This document shows positions 12,580 to 21,893 of a stretch of DNA of 64,000 nucleotides, in pieces. Every line of letters begins with the position of its first letter. The stretch's first letter is position 1. The notes below the pieces were generated by a model. That model searched no databases, had not been told where the DNA came from, and worked only from the letters and a program-made list of their open reading frames with translations. A program made the position numbers and the translations under genes. This stretch comes from Prorocentrum cordatum (taxonomy: Eukaryota > Sar > Dinophyceae > Prorocentrales > Prorocentraceae): NCBI GenBank assembly GCA_963575745.1, contig CAUYUJ010003381.1:488727-552726 (forward strand). Direction: 5' to 3'.

Positions 12580-13450
12580 TCCCCATCATCCTCCACATCC
12601 TCCCTCTCCCTTGCTATCATGCTCCTGTTGTTGCTGCATGTCATCCTTCTCATCATTCTCCTCGTCCTTGTCCTTATCGTTATTGTCAGCCTTGTCTTAT
12701 TTGCCCTTATCCTGCTCCTGCTCCTGCTCCTCCTCCTCCTCCTCCTCCTCCTACTCCTCCTCCTCCTCCTCCTCCTCCTCTGCGTCCGTAGACTTCTCTT
12801 CGTGGTCCTTGTTATCGTCCTGATCATTATCCTCCTGAGGTCGGGATAGGTGGGAAGAGAACAAAGGGCGGGCAGGGGGGGGGGGAAGGATGAGGAAAGG
12901 CAAGAGAAGGGTGATGATGAGGAGGAGGAGGAGGAGAAGGAGAAGGACGGGGGAGGGAAGGGTGGATGATGAGGGGAGCAGGAGTACAGTGAGGATAAGG
13001 GCAAAGACACTTGCAAATTATGGGAGGGGTCGCAGGGCAAATCAAATTATATGGGTCATGGTTTTCTTTCCAGGGCACTTGAATCGTGTTCCTGGTGTTT
13101 TGGCCCTGGACGGGGTGGTGGAGGGGGGTGGGTCTGGCGGCCAGGCGGGGTGGTGGAGGGGGGGGGGGCTGGCCTGGCCTGGCCTGGCCGGGCCCGGGCC
13201 CGGGCCCGGGCGGCGGCGGCGCTGCCGCCGGCGGCGCTGCGGGCGCTGCCCCTGGGGCAAGGCGCGCTAGCGCGGGGGGGGGGGGGGCTGCTCTTTCCCC
13301 TTCCTTTCTTTTTCCTCCTTATTATTATTCCCTGTCCTCCCGTTCCCCCTCCTGCTCCACCTACTCCTCCTGCTCGTGCATTCGCATCCTCCTTCTCGTG
13401 TCCCTCATTTTCATTCTCGTCATCCTCTGCCTCTTCGCCCTACTCGTTCC
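12580..13450. repeat. CTC/GGA tracts and GC-rich runs
   Basis: Pyrimidine CTC tracts (12585-12790, 13300-13445) flank a purine GGA tract (12855-12990) and a CCTGGCCTGG/CCCGGG/GGC run at 13160-13240. A single-base G run sits near 13275. No gene is supported. Confidence 0.7.
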
Positions 13451-13451
13451 C

Positions 13452-14382
13452 TACTTAGGCTCTGCCTAGAAGGGTTCTTACCGTATAAGCTCAAGGGGCC
13501 CGGGGCCGGCCAGGGCCGGCCCGGATGGTTCCGCCGGCATCTGCCCCACAGTTCCCCCAGGATCCCCCGTTTTGCCTAGCCTAGCTTAGTTTAGTTTAGC
13601 TTAGCTTAGCTTAACTTAGCTTAGCTATGCTTAGCTTAGCTTAGCCATGCTTGGCTTAGCATAGCTTAGCTTAGCTTGGCTTAGCTTAGCTTGGCTTAGC
13701 ATAGTTTACCTTAGCTTAGCTTAGCGCAGCATAGCGCAACGCATCACTAGCACAGCACGGCATAGCATAGCCAAGCGTACTATAGCATGGCATTGCTTCG
13801 CATAACATCGCACATCGCAGTCTAGCATATCATAGCATAGCATAGCGCATCATAGCACAACACAGCATAGCACAGCGCAGCGTAGCATAACATAACACAT
13901 CATATCACATCATATCATAGCATAACGCAGCATACCATAGTAGCATAGCATAGTATAGCGCAGCATCGCATATCATAGCATAGCCTAGCCTAGCACAGCA
14001 TAGCGCAGCATAGCATAACATATCTTGGTTTACCTTAGCTTAGCTTAGCACAGCGCAGCATTAGCACAGCATTAGCATAGCATAGCATAGCCAAGCATAG
14101 CGTAGCATAGCAAACCATAACATAACATAGCAACTCATAGCATGCAAAGCAAAAGCAGCAATGGCGCGAAAATGTTTATGTATATGTAGATGAGGTGTAG
14201 ATGTGGATGTAAGTGTAGATGTAGATGTAGATGTGGATGTAGATGTAGATGTGAATCTCGCTGTTGATGTCGATGAAAATGTAGATGCAGGTGTAGATGT
14301 TAATGTAGCTGTCGGTGTGGATGTAGATGTTGCTTGCCTAGATTCTCCAACCCCCAGGTAGGGTCGCACTGGGATAATTACC
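13452..14382 (+). mobile_element. AGC-satellite cassette, copy 1 (+)
   Basis: Conserved end A (13452-13570) contains TGCCTAGAAGGGTTCTTAC, an AAGGGGCC block and CCGGCATCTGCCCCACAG TTCCCCCAG. The interior is TTAGCTTAGC-type satellite grading into TAGCATAGC units (13575-14160), then a GTAGAT hexamer stretch (14185-14335). End B (14341-14382) contains CTCCAAC with AGGTAGGGTCGCACTG. Six other copies or partial copies in the window share the A and/or B modules in either orientation. The interior has no coding capacity, so if it moves it is non-autonomous. Confidence 0.65.
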
Positions 14383-14479
14383 ACATCCTGGGCATCCGGA
14401 TATTGCTCCCATTAACCCCTCTCCTGAATGATATCCTCCCTCCTGAATGTCGTGCGCTGCCAATGCCGCTCCAGTTTAT

Positions 14480-14500
14480 CCGTAGCCATTTGGGCTGAAG
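14480..14500 (+). other. Relic spliced-leader (DinoSL) sequence
   Basis: Matches the dinoflagellate spliced leader at 19 of 21 positions (mismatches at leader positions 13 and 18). It lies 37 bp upstream of the methyltransferase start codon. A leader encoded in the genome upstream of an intron-less gene is the known signature of a reinserted trans-spliced mRNA. Confidence 0.85.
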
Positions 14501-14537
14501 TGATTTAGGCGGCCCCTGCGCAACCTTTGCGCTTCCC
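14501..14537 (+). promoter_or_regulatory. Candidate trans-splice acceptor and 5' leader
   Basis: TGATTTAG at 14501-14508 is the nearest AG acceptor-like site between the relic leader and the ATG. A new spliced leader could be added here if the retrocopy is transcribed. There is no independent evidence of use. Confidence 0.25.
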
Positions 14538-15527
14538 ATGGGGAAGGCTTGCAAGGCTGCCACGCGCGCTGCGCCCACCATCAAGGTGGGCAGCGCTTGC
14601 ACGGGCTGGGCGTCGGAGGCGCAGGCGCTCCACTTCTTGGGGGCCCCATGCGCGCACGAGTTTGGGCGCGACATTGCTGCCGCCAGCCACGCGTTTTGCA
14701 CCGCCAACTTCGATTTCAAGCAGTGGTACTCAAACGTGTTCGACAAAGATTTCAAGGGCGCGACATCAGTTGACATATTCAGCGCTGGGTTCCCGTGCCA
14801 GCCGTACGCCGCCGACGGGGCGCGCAAGGGCTGCGACGACGAGAGGTCCCAAGTGATCGACCCCATCCTCCAGTACGTGAGGCGCCAGAGGCCTCGTGCA
14901 GTGATTCTCGAGAATGTGCCTGGCTTTTTGCACTCCACCCACCAGGCTGTTCGTGACAAAATTGAGCGCCATCTCAGGCGCTCCGGGTACGTTATCCACA
15001 TGAGGGTATTGAACAGCATCAACTTTGGCGTTCCCCAGAACCGCTCGCGCGTGTACTACGTGTGCTTGCGTTCTGACATCAAGGGGAGCGACGCGTTTCA
15101 GTGGCCGAAGGAGTCTAAGCCGCCTGCTCTTTCGAGGTTCTTGGACAAGGGGGTTCCGTTGCCTACCACCGAGAGCTTGCGGTCCCGCATACGCGCGGCC
15201 ACCAAGGCCATCAAGAAGCAGTGTCACATGGAGCCTGGCGACGCCCGCATCATCATTGATGCTGCGAACGGTCGTGGCCCACACTACATGGTTGGCATGT
15301 CCCCCACGATCACCAGGTCGCGCGGCTGCGACCCCAAGGCCTACGTGGACACCAAGACGATGAACTTCCTCAGCCTGGACAGCATCATTCGCCTGCAGGG
15401 CAGTGACCCTGCTGAATTCGACTTCTCGATGCTCGCGCGCACTGCGGCCGGCGAGCTCGCCGGCAACGCCATGGCGGTTTCAGTGATGAAGGCGTTGTTG
15501 CCCAATGTGATCAAGGCCATCCAGTAG
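14538..15527 (+). CDS. C5 cytosine DNA methyltransferase (retrocopy 1)
   Basis: This 329-residue intron-less protein transfers a methyl group from S-adenosylmethionine to C5 of cytosine in DNA. The conserved motifs are present in order: motif I-like SAM loop VGSACTGW (17-24), motif IV FSAGFPCQPY with catalytic Cys87 (81-90), motif VI LENV (124-127), motif VIII QNRSR (167-171), a short target-recognition stretch, SPTITRSRG (255-263), and motif X GELAGNAM (305-312). The protein is essentially only the catalytic core, without the replication-foci or BAH regions of DNMT1. The start is chosen because the paralogue at 38446 also begins MGK before a variable N-terminus and because a relic spliced leader lies just upstream. 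Intact catalytic motifs suggest recent insertion or selection. Related methyltransferases have been reported as passengers of retrotransposons in Symbiodinium, so an element origin is possible. No separate reverse transcriptase is adjacent here. Confidence 0.93.
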   Translation: MGKACKAATRAAPTIKVGSACTGWASEAQALHFLGAPCAHEFGRDIAAASHAFCTANFDFKQWYSNVFDKDFKGATSVDIFSAGFPCQPYAADGARKGCDDERSQVIDPILQYVRRQRPRAVILENVPGFLHSTHQAVRDKIERHLRRSGYVIHMRVLNSINFGVPQNRSRVYYVCLRSDIKGSDAFQWPKESKPPALSRFLDKGVPLPTTESLRSRIRAATKAIKKQCHMEPGDARIIIDAANGRGPHYMVGMSPTITRSRGCDPKAYVDTKTMNFLSLDSIIRLQGSDPAEFDFSMLARTAAGELAGNAMAVSVMKALLPNVIKAIQ

Positions 15528-15599
15528 TTGTTGGCCTGATGCTAATGTATGTGCAGTATAAGCGCCCTTGCGTTGGCTGTAGATCCTGGCTCTTTTAGC

Positions 15600-16061
15600 C
15601 GTCTGCTCGCCTCTCCCCCATTCGCCAGCCAACTCGCACCACCATCCCCCGCCGCATCGGAGGAATGGGGGAGGGGGGGGGGGAGAAAAGGGGGGGGGGG
15701 CAGGCGAGGGGGGAGGGGCCAGGGGACGAGGAATATGATTTGGATAAGGAGGAGGAAGAGGAGCATGAGCACGAGAAATAATCAGCCTCCTCACTTGCAG
15801 CTGGCTCGCTAACGGACGCGACAGCCCGCCGCCCTCGCTGCGTGCGTTCTTGCGCTTTTGCGCCCCAGGAAAGGAGAGTCTCAGACAAGACGACGACGAC
15901 GACAACGACGTCGAGACGATGACGATGATGGCGACGATGATGAGGGCGATGACGACGACGACGATGGCGACGACGACGGTAGCGTTGGGCAACATCATCA
16001 GGGGACCATCTGATAAAGAATGCACAGAGAGATGGTTCAGACATCGTTGCAAAGCCAATTC
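15600..16061. other. Low-complexity 3' flank of the methyltransferase
   Basis: Pyrimidine and purine runs with a G homopolymer zone (15665-15725) and a GAC/GATG patch (15888-15985). The stretch 15985-16060 (GNIIRGPSDKECTERWFRHR in one frame) looks protein-like but is too short to assign. It could be an exon of the gene at 17.25 kb. Confidence 0.35.
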
Positions 16062-16890
16062 TTGACGCTTCGCGTATCCCCACCAGCCCATCCATAATTG
16101 ATTGCGAGGCATCTTGGAGGTTATCTTGAGCCAGGCTCGGCAAGAGGCTGTCGGAGGTTATCTTGAGCCATGCTCGTCTACGTTGGGCCATCTTGAGGCT
16201 GGCTTGAGGGTCTGACGGGGGCTATATTGAGCCATGCTTGGCTATCTTAGGCCATTCTGAAATCCATATCTGCGTATATTGGGTTCTCTTGAAGCCATTT
16301 TGGGCCAAGCAGGGCGGGGTGGAGGGTCTTTGGGGAGAGGCTGGGAGGTCTCTTGGGGTCATCTTGGGCCACGTGGCTCAAAAGGAGGAGGCCCCCCAAT
16401 TAGCATCGCCCCCTCGGATGTTCTCAAACGGCATGTTGGGGCCCTCTTGGAGCGATCATGGTGGCCTCTTGGGCGATCTTGGGGCCGCATTCTGCATTTG
16501 TGGGCCCTTCTAGGGCATATGTTGGGTCAGCGTGGGGCCATGTTGAGGCTTCCAGAGCCTATCGGAAACGAAAAGGCGATAATACCAAAAACATGGATTT
16601 CCCCTCGGCTCTCAAATGGTTTTGCCATTTTGGAGGGCACCGTGGAGGGCTCAGAGGGCACTTGGATCCGTCTTGGGGCTGTCTTGGGGCTTCTTTGGGG
16701 GCATGTCCGGGCGCTACGTTGACCCATCTTGAAGTATCACGGGTCATCTTGGAGGCCATCTTGCGACTTTGAATGCCTCTTGGAGCCTGCTTGGGCCATC
16801 TCGGGCGCTAGGGGGGAGGGTAAGGGGTGGGGTAGAGAGAAGAAACACAACGTGTTATACCACCTAAGCCCAGTAGGCTGGCAGGATTGG
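16062..16890 (+). mobile_element. TTGGGGCC-rich element T, copy 1
   Basis: The left edge TTGACGCTTCGCGTATCCCC with CAGCCCATC and the right edge GGGTAGAGAGAAGAAA with CCACCTAAGCCC recur at both ends of a second copy at 35946-36813. The interior is a degenerate array of GCCATCTTGGGGCC-like units, with a conserved block near 16385-16440 (CCCC(C/T)TCGGA(T/G)G(T/C)TCTCAAA(C/T)GGCAT). No coding capacity. Two matching edges at two unrelated sites support a discrete repeat, although no terminal inverted repeat or target duplication is evident. Confidence 0.6.
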
Positions 16891-16919
16891 AGCGCAGACA
16901 TCGAAGGGGCGGGGGCCAC

Positions 16920-17130
16920 ATGATATAATATCATTATACACGCAACGCCCGCATAGGCGTAGCATTGCAAAGCATAGCGCGACCAGCACAGCACGCCCAA
17001 CATAGCAAGGCAACGCAAAGCAGCAGGATATGGGCAAACGCAACGTGTCACGTAACAGAAGCTGACATTACATGGCCTGACAGTCCACAATATTAGATAT
17101 CGTTGTATGGCGTAGCATCGCATGGTGTAG
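16920..17130. repeat. Degenerate AGCATAGC satellite patch
   Basis: Scattered GCATAGC/GCACAGC units resembling the interior of the AGC cassettes, without a recognisable A or B end. Confidence 0.5.
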
Positions 17131-17249
17131 CATTGTAGCGAGAGCCCACAGAAACATCTTTTCTCCACCCCTCCCTCTCTATTACCGGAGCCCTTTCGTT
17201 CCCGAGCAGGTGTTTCAGCTGCTTCCCGCGTTCTGCGCCAGGTTTCATC

Positions 17250-18234
17250 ATGATGCCGCAGCGCCAGCCGCAACCATACCGCATGCAGGCCAACGCCGCG
17301 CGTGATGGCTTGGTCGAGGTCCCTCGTTGGGTTGCTGAGGGTACGAGTGGAACCCATCGTGCAATTGCTCCGATTCAATGGGATCTCCAGCCCGCCATGA
17401 CCCACCCATTATATAGGTGTGTGCACGTGACCCACATGGACCTCCACATGTACCGTGAGATCTTGTTCTGCAATTTGTGTGGCTGTTTCTGGCGCACTGG
17501 AGGGTTCCACACTGCTGGGCTGCGCCAGCCGTGCAGTCGCGTGCCGGTGAACAGCTACCGCTGGACCGGCCTTGTCGAGTCGTGGTCCTTTTCGTCGTCA
17601 CCACTGTCCTCCTCGTCCTTTCCCTCCCGCGTCGTCGGTGGTGCCCTCCTCCTTCTCCTCCTCCCCCCTCTCCTCCTTCTCCTTCTCCTCCTCCTCCTCC
17701 TCGTCCTCCTTATCCTCCTCCCACCGGGTGCTCTCCCTCGACTCATCATCCTGCTCTTCCTTCCCATCTTCATCTGTCCTCCTTCTCCTATTCCCCATCC
17801 TCCGCCCCCCCTTCCTCCCCCCAATCTGACGCAGGAGGGTATTGGAGCGCCTCGCGCGCGGGGAGAACCCGACTGGTGGCTCGTTGCCGCAGGACGAGGC
17901 AGCGCAGCAGCAGCAGCAGCAGCAGCAACACGGTCAACAGCAGCATCAGCCTCCACAGTTCCAGCAGGCAAGCACCAGCGAGTCGGAGGAGAGTGAGCAG
18001 GAGCAGATCGCAATCGTGAGCCCGAGCCCGCCGCTGCGCACGCCTGAGTCGCGCGTGGGCCGGTACGCCGCAATCTTCGCCCACGGCAGCTCTCCTTCGT
18101 CCGCCTCGCCTGCCAACGTGCTGAGTGCTGCGACGATCCCCCTCGCTGGCGGCCGCTCGCATCTCGACCTCTCCTTGGGCCGACCAGGGAACAAGAACAA
18201 GCGTCCGCGGACGCCTTCAGATGATCAGGATTGA
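17250..18234 (+). CDS. Two-exon gene with CxxC-H-C zinc-site and polyQ
   Basis: Exon one (from an acceptor GCGCCAG at 17241, or starting at ATG 17250, to about 17581) encodes a His/Cys block containing HVTHMDLHMY and CNLCGCFWRTGGFHTAGLRQ then PC, plausibly a small zinc-binding fold. A pyrimidine-rich intron (about 17582-17834) ends in CTGACGCAG. A donor after 17581 leaves phase 2, which matches the acceptor and keeps the frame open. Exon two (17835-18234) holds a polyglutamine stretch (residues near QQQQQQQQHGQQQH), a Ser/Glu acidic segment and a basic C-terminus (NKNKRPRTPSDDQD) that looks like a nuclear signal, ending at TGA. The composition suggests a nuclear or nucleic-acid-associated protein; no family is recognised. 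Further upstream exons may exist. Confidence 0.5.
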
Positions 18235-18590
18235 TCCTGCAGCGCGTGGAAGGAATTGAATTAGGTAGGCATCGTTCTCAGTTCAGCACTGAATTCAGTG
18301 GAGCGCGACTTGGGTTTCTCGCCGTAGGCTGTTGGACAGATAGCACGTCGCGGTTAGCGCGACAGTGCCCGCCACCACCCGTTCGCCATTCAGAACAGTT
18401 TGCTCAATGAGCTTGTGCATCATGCGAGTGCGAACGTCGTCATCATCACCATCATGATGGTTCGTGTCATCGCCGCCATCAGCGCAGAGCAAATGAGAAG
18501 GCAGACGTCGAGAGGGGCACGACTATGATACAGATGGGTGCGAGGATGAGGAGGAAGGAAGAGGGCGGCTCAGATCTTGAGGTGGTTCTT
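18235..18590. other. Intergenic or 3' UTR, nothing recognised
   Basis: Unique sequence after the stop codon of the polyQ gene, with a short ATCATC patch near 18440. No gene, repeat family or RNA is apparent. Confidence 0.4.
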
Positions 18591-18593
18591 TCC

Positions 18594-19482
18594 CGGAAAG
18601 GGCGCCGGCCCAGGGTTCTCTTTTAGTAGGTAGACCTGTCCCCACTGCCTCAACTGAGGCGGGATGGCTGATTACTTCCCTGATAAATGTCGAGGTCGGG
18701 GGGGGGCGATTAATATTTGAGGATATCTCAGGCGAACAGCTCGTGTTTGAAATCCCGATCGATAATAAATCACAGGGCGAGGGCCACTCTTTCGCGCATT
18801 GAGGATGTCTCGAGCGTAACGATTGCTCCGCATAGTTGCCGAGGATGTCGCGAGCGAATCGCTTGTTTTGTAAAAAAACTTGAGGGATCTGGGCGCCCCA
18901 GATATATGCCTTCTCCAGGTGCACCCCGGCACGACCGCACCCCAGAACGAGCGACCGCGCCCCGGCACGACCCCGCCCCAGCACGACCCCACCCCAGCAC
19001 GACCAAACCCCAGCACGACCACATCCCAGCACGACCCCACCCCATCAAGACCATCACCCAGCACGACCACACCCCAGCACGACCTCACCCCAGCACGACC
19101 ACACCCCAGCACGACCGCGCCCCAACACGACCACGCCCCAGCACGACCACGCCCCATCACGACCACCCCCCAGCACGATTACCCCCCCCAGCACCACCAC
19201 CCCCCAGCACGACCACCCCCTAACACGACCACACCCCAACATGGCTCTCCCCCAGCACGACCACACTGCCTTGGTTGAGTGTCGTGGGGTGTCTCGTGGA
19301 CTGGTGCGGGGTGCCTCGTGGAATGTTTCCAGGAATACGTTGAAAACGGTCGCTGGTGTCTCGTGAATGTTTCGCGGGGTGTCTCATCGGAAGTGCCCGT
19401 CGCCCAATGCGGTGTCGCGAACATATTTCCATGCATGTGGTTATATATCACTTTCCAGGTTCATGGGTCTATCATGTTGATC
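18594..19482 (+). mobile_element. Element C+S, copy 1 (CAGCACGACC minisatellite)
   Basis: Block C (18594-18683, with GGGCGCCGGCCCAGGG) continues directly into block S. S has three diverged GAGGATGTCTC(G/A)AGCGAA subrepeats (18718-18870), a 16-17-bp minisatellite CAGCACGACCACACCC (about 18925-19268), then TTGGTTGAGTG and a TCGTGGAATGTTTC-rich right part ending near 19482 (TCATGGGTCTATCATGTTG). A second copy is at 28781-30580, where an AGC cassette separates C from S. The interior encodes nothing credible. Confidence 0.65.
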
Positions 19483-19705
19483 CCCTTATGTTGTGCGCAT
19501 CCCTCCCCGAACAAGGTCAGCGCGGGCCTGGCCCAGGGCGCGTTTCGAGGTTTGAGATGGACAACCAGGTTTTGTTATCCAGAGCGCCCATTATCATTAC
19601 CAATTCCAAAGTCGATTTCTGATGAGAGCGATTGGGCCCTGGACCTTCGTTACCACTTAGAGATGTCGACGACGGGGGCCATCCACCACCCATGAAATAG
19701 GTGAA

Positions 19706-19833
19706 TGGGGGAGGAGGAGGAGGAAGAGGAGGAGGGGGGAGAAGGGATGATGATGATGAGGAGGAGGAGGGAGGAAGATGAAGATGATGATGATGATGAT
19801 GATGAGGAGGAGGAGGAGGAGGAGGAGGAGCAA
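19706..19833 (+). repeat. GGA and GAT microsatellite
   Basis: GGA units (19706-19770) followed by GAT (19772-19803) and GAG/GGA units to about 19833. A GC-rich patch (19860-19975) and AAGCTAAG satellite follow. Confidence 0.85.
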
Positions 19834-20135
19834 CGCTACTTACCCTCGCCTCTCGCCCCCCCTCCCGCCGTGGCAGGCGGCCTGCCGCTGCGCCCGGCGC
19901 TGCGGCTGCTGCAGGAGCTGCAGCCTGCGCCCGTGCCCGCGCGCGCCGCTTGCGTCTTCGCCGTCGTCGTCGCGTCAGCTATGATATGCTGTGCTGCGCT
20001 ATGCGAAGCTGCGTTATGTTATGGTATGCTGTGCTATGCTATGCCAAAGCTCAGCGAAACTAAGATGAAGGTAAGCTAAGCGAAGATAAACCTGAGCTAA
20101 GATGAAGCTACGATAAGCTAAGATGAAATAAGCTA

Positions 20136-20575
20136 AAGGGGCCGGACTGTGGAAATCGCCCTGGGCAGTTCCCCCGGCATCCGCTCAGCGGTTCCCCCAG
20201 TTACGTTCTTAGCTTAGCGATGATTATTTCACCTTAGCTAACACTATTTCATCTTAGCTTAGCTTCATAGTAGCTTAGGTTTATATTACCTTAGTGCACC
20301 TTCATCTTAGCTTCGCTGAGCTTTTGCATAGCAGAGCACACCGTAACAATGCATAGCGCAGCGCTGCATAGCGCAGCACAGCATATCATAGCATAGCCCA
20401 GCATCGCATAGCACAGCGCAGCATAGCATAGCATAGCTTAGCATAGCATAGCGCAGCACAGCACAGCACAGCGCAGCATAGCATAGCACAGCATATCATA
20501 GCATAGCAGCAAAGCAAAGCAAAGGCAAAACAACAGCAGCGGCAGCAAAGCACAATCAACGCAAAGCAACACAAA
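20136..20575 (+). mobile_element. AGC-satellite cassette, copy 2 (+, lacks end B)
   Basis: Partial end A (20136-20206: AAGGGGCCGGACTGTGG, TTCCCCCGGCATCCGC) followed by TTAGCTTAGC and TAGCATAGC satellite and a GCAAAGC zone (20505-20570). The expected forward end B is missing and sequence runs straight into an oppositely oriented cassette. Confidence 0.6.
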
Positions 20576-21142
20576 TCATTATCACAGTGCGACCCTACCT
20601 CGGAGTTGGAGCCCCTAGGAAAGCAGCATTAGCAGTCACAGTGAAGCTAAGCTAAAGTTGAGCTAAAGCTAAGCTAGAGCTCAGCTAAAGATAAGCTAAA
20701 GCTAAGCTAAAACTAAGATAAGGCTAAAGCTAAAGCTAAAGCTAAAGCTAAGCTGAAGCTAAGCTAAAGCTAAGCCAAAAATGAGGTAAGCTAAGCTAGC
20801 GCTAAGCGAGCGCTAAGTTTCACGCTACGCTAAAGCTAAGCTAAGGCTAAGTTAACGCTAAGCTAAAGTTAAGTTAAAACTAAGCTAAAGCTACAATAAA
20901 GCTAAGGTAAAGCTAAGCTAAAGCTAAGCTAAAGCTATGCTAAAGCTAAGCTAAAGCTGAGCGACGCTAAAGCTAAGCTAAAGCTAAGCTAAAGCTAAGC
21001 TAAATCTGAGCTAACGCTAAGCTAACGTTAAATCTAAAGCTAAAGCTAAAGCTCCCTGGGGACTGGGGGGGCCGCTCCCAAGGGATGCTGCCCGGTCCTT
21101 TAAGCACACAGGGTAAGAACCCTTCTCGGCAGAGTTTAAGTC
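20576..21142 (-). mobile_element. AGC-satellite cassette, copy 3 (-)
   Basis: Reverse-strand cassette. End B (20576-20636) contains CAGTGCGACCCTACCT and CCCTAGGAAAGCAGCATTAG. The interior is AGCTAAAGCTA 11-bp satellite (20640-21052). End A (21052-21142) contains GGTAAGAACCCTTCTCGGCA. Head-to-head with the preceding forward copy. Confidence 0.65.
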
Positions 21143-21189
21143 GGGAACAAAAAAACAAAGCAAAGCAAATACAAGGCAAGGAGCAATGC

Positions 21190-21560
21190 CTAGGGGGTTA
21201 GCTTAGCTTAGCTTAGCATAGCGCAGCGCTGCATTAACATATCATAGTATGGCATAACATAGCCAAGTATATCATAGCATAACATAGCATAGCGCAGCAT
21301 AACATAGCACAGCATATCATATCATAGCATAGCGCAGCTTAGCATAGCATATCATACCATTACGCAGTATGGCACAGCGCAGCACGAAATTTCATAACTT
21401 AGCATAGCATCGCATACCATAGCATAGCGCGATATATCATAACATATCATAACATAGCATAGCGCAGCATAGCATGGTATAGCAAAGCAAAGCATAGCAT
21501 AGCAACTAATGCTGCTTTCTTAGGGGCTCCATCTTCTAGGTCGGGTCGCATTTGGGTAAT
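21190..21560 (+). mobile_element. AGC-satellite cassette, copy 4 (+, lacks end A)
   Basis: TAGCATAGC-type satellite (21195-21510) ending in forward end B (21511-21560: AATGCTGCTTTCTTAGGGGC and TAGGTCGGGTCGCATT). End A is absent. Confidence 0.6.
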
Positions 21561-21893
21561 TGGAGAACATTGGGCGTCCATGGGCGCCTGGGCTTCATCT
21601 ACACAGCAAAGGTTGCCTGGGCTTCATCTGCATCGCAAAGGTTGCCTGGTGATTCTTAGCGCCGGGGGCCTGGTGTAAGCTGGGCAATGTTCGGCTCCCT
21701 CTCACCCTCATCCTCGCCCCGCAGATCCCATGCCCTCTCTGCTCATCTGCGTATCCGCATCCTCTGCTCAATCAGTATTCCTCATGATCATCCTTCTCGT
21801 TTTCCTTCTCCTCAAGTTATCCTCCTGATCCGTCTCCCCCTTCTCCCCCGGCTGCGTCAGCCGTTTTGGCTCCAGTTGTTTCAGCGCCACCAC

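Noticed and set aside
13575-14160. Telomere-like TTAGC repeats
   Set aside because: The unit is TTAGC/TAGCATAGC, not the TTTAGGG type; the array is interstitial and bounded by cassette ends.
16290-16312. AGCCATTTTGGGCCAAG resembling a spliced leader
   Set aside because: It lies inside the degenerate GCCATCTTGGGGCC array of element T, where such matches arise by chance, and lacks the CCGT start.
18440-18500. Possible short gene on the minus strand
   Set aside because: A short Asp/His frame arising from ATC/GAT repeats only.
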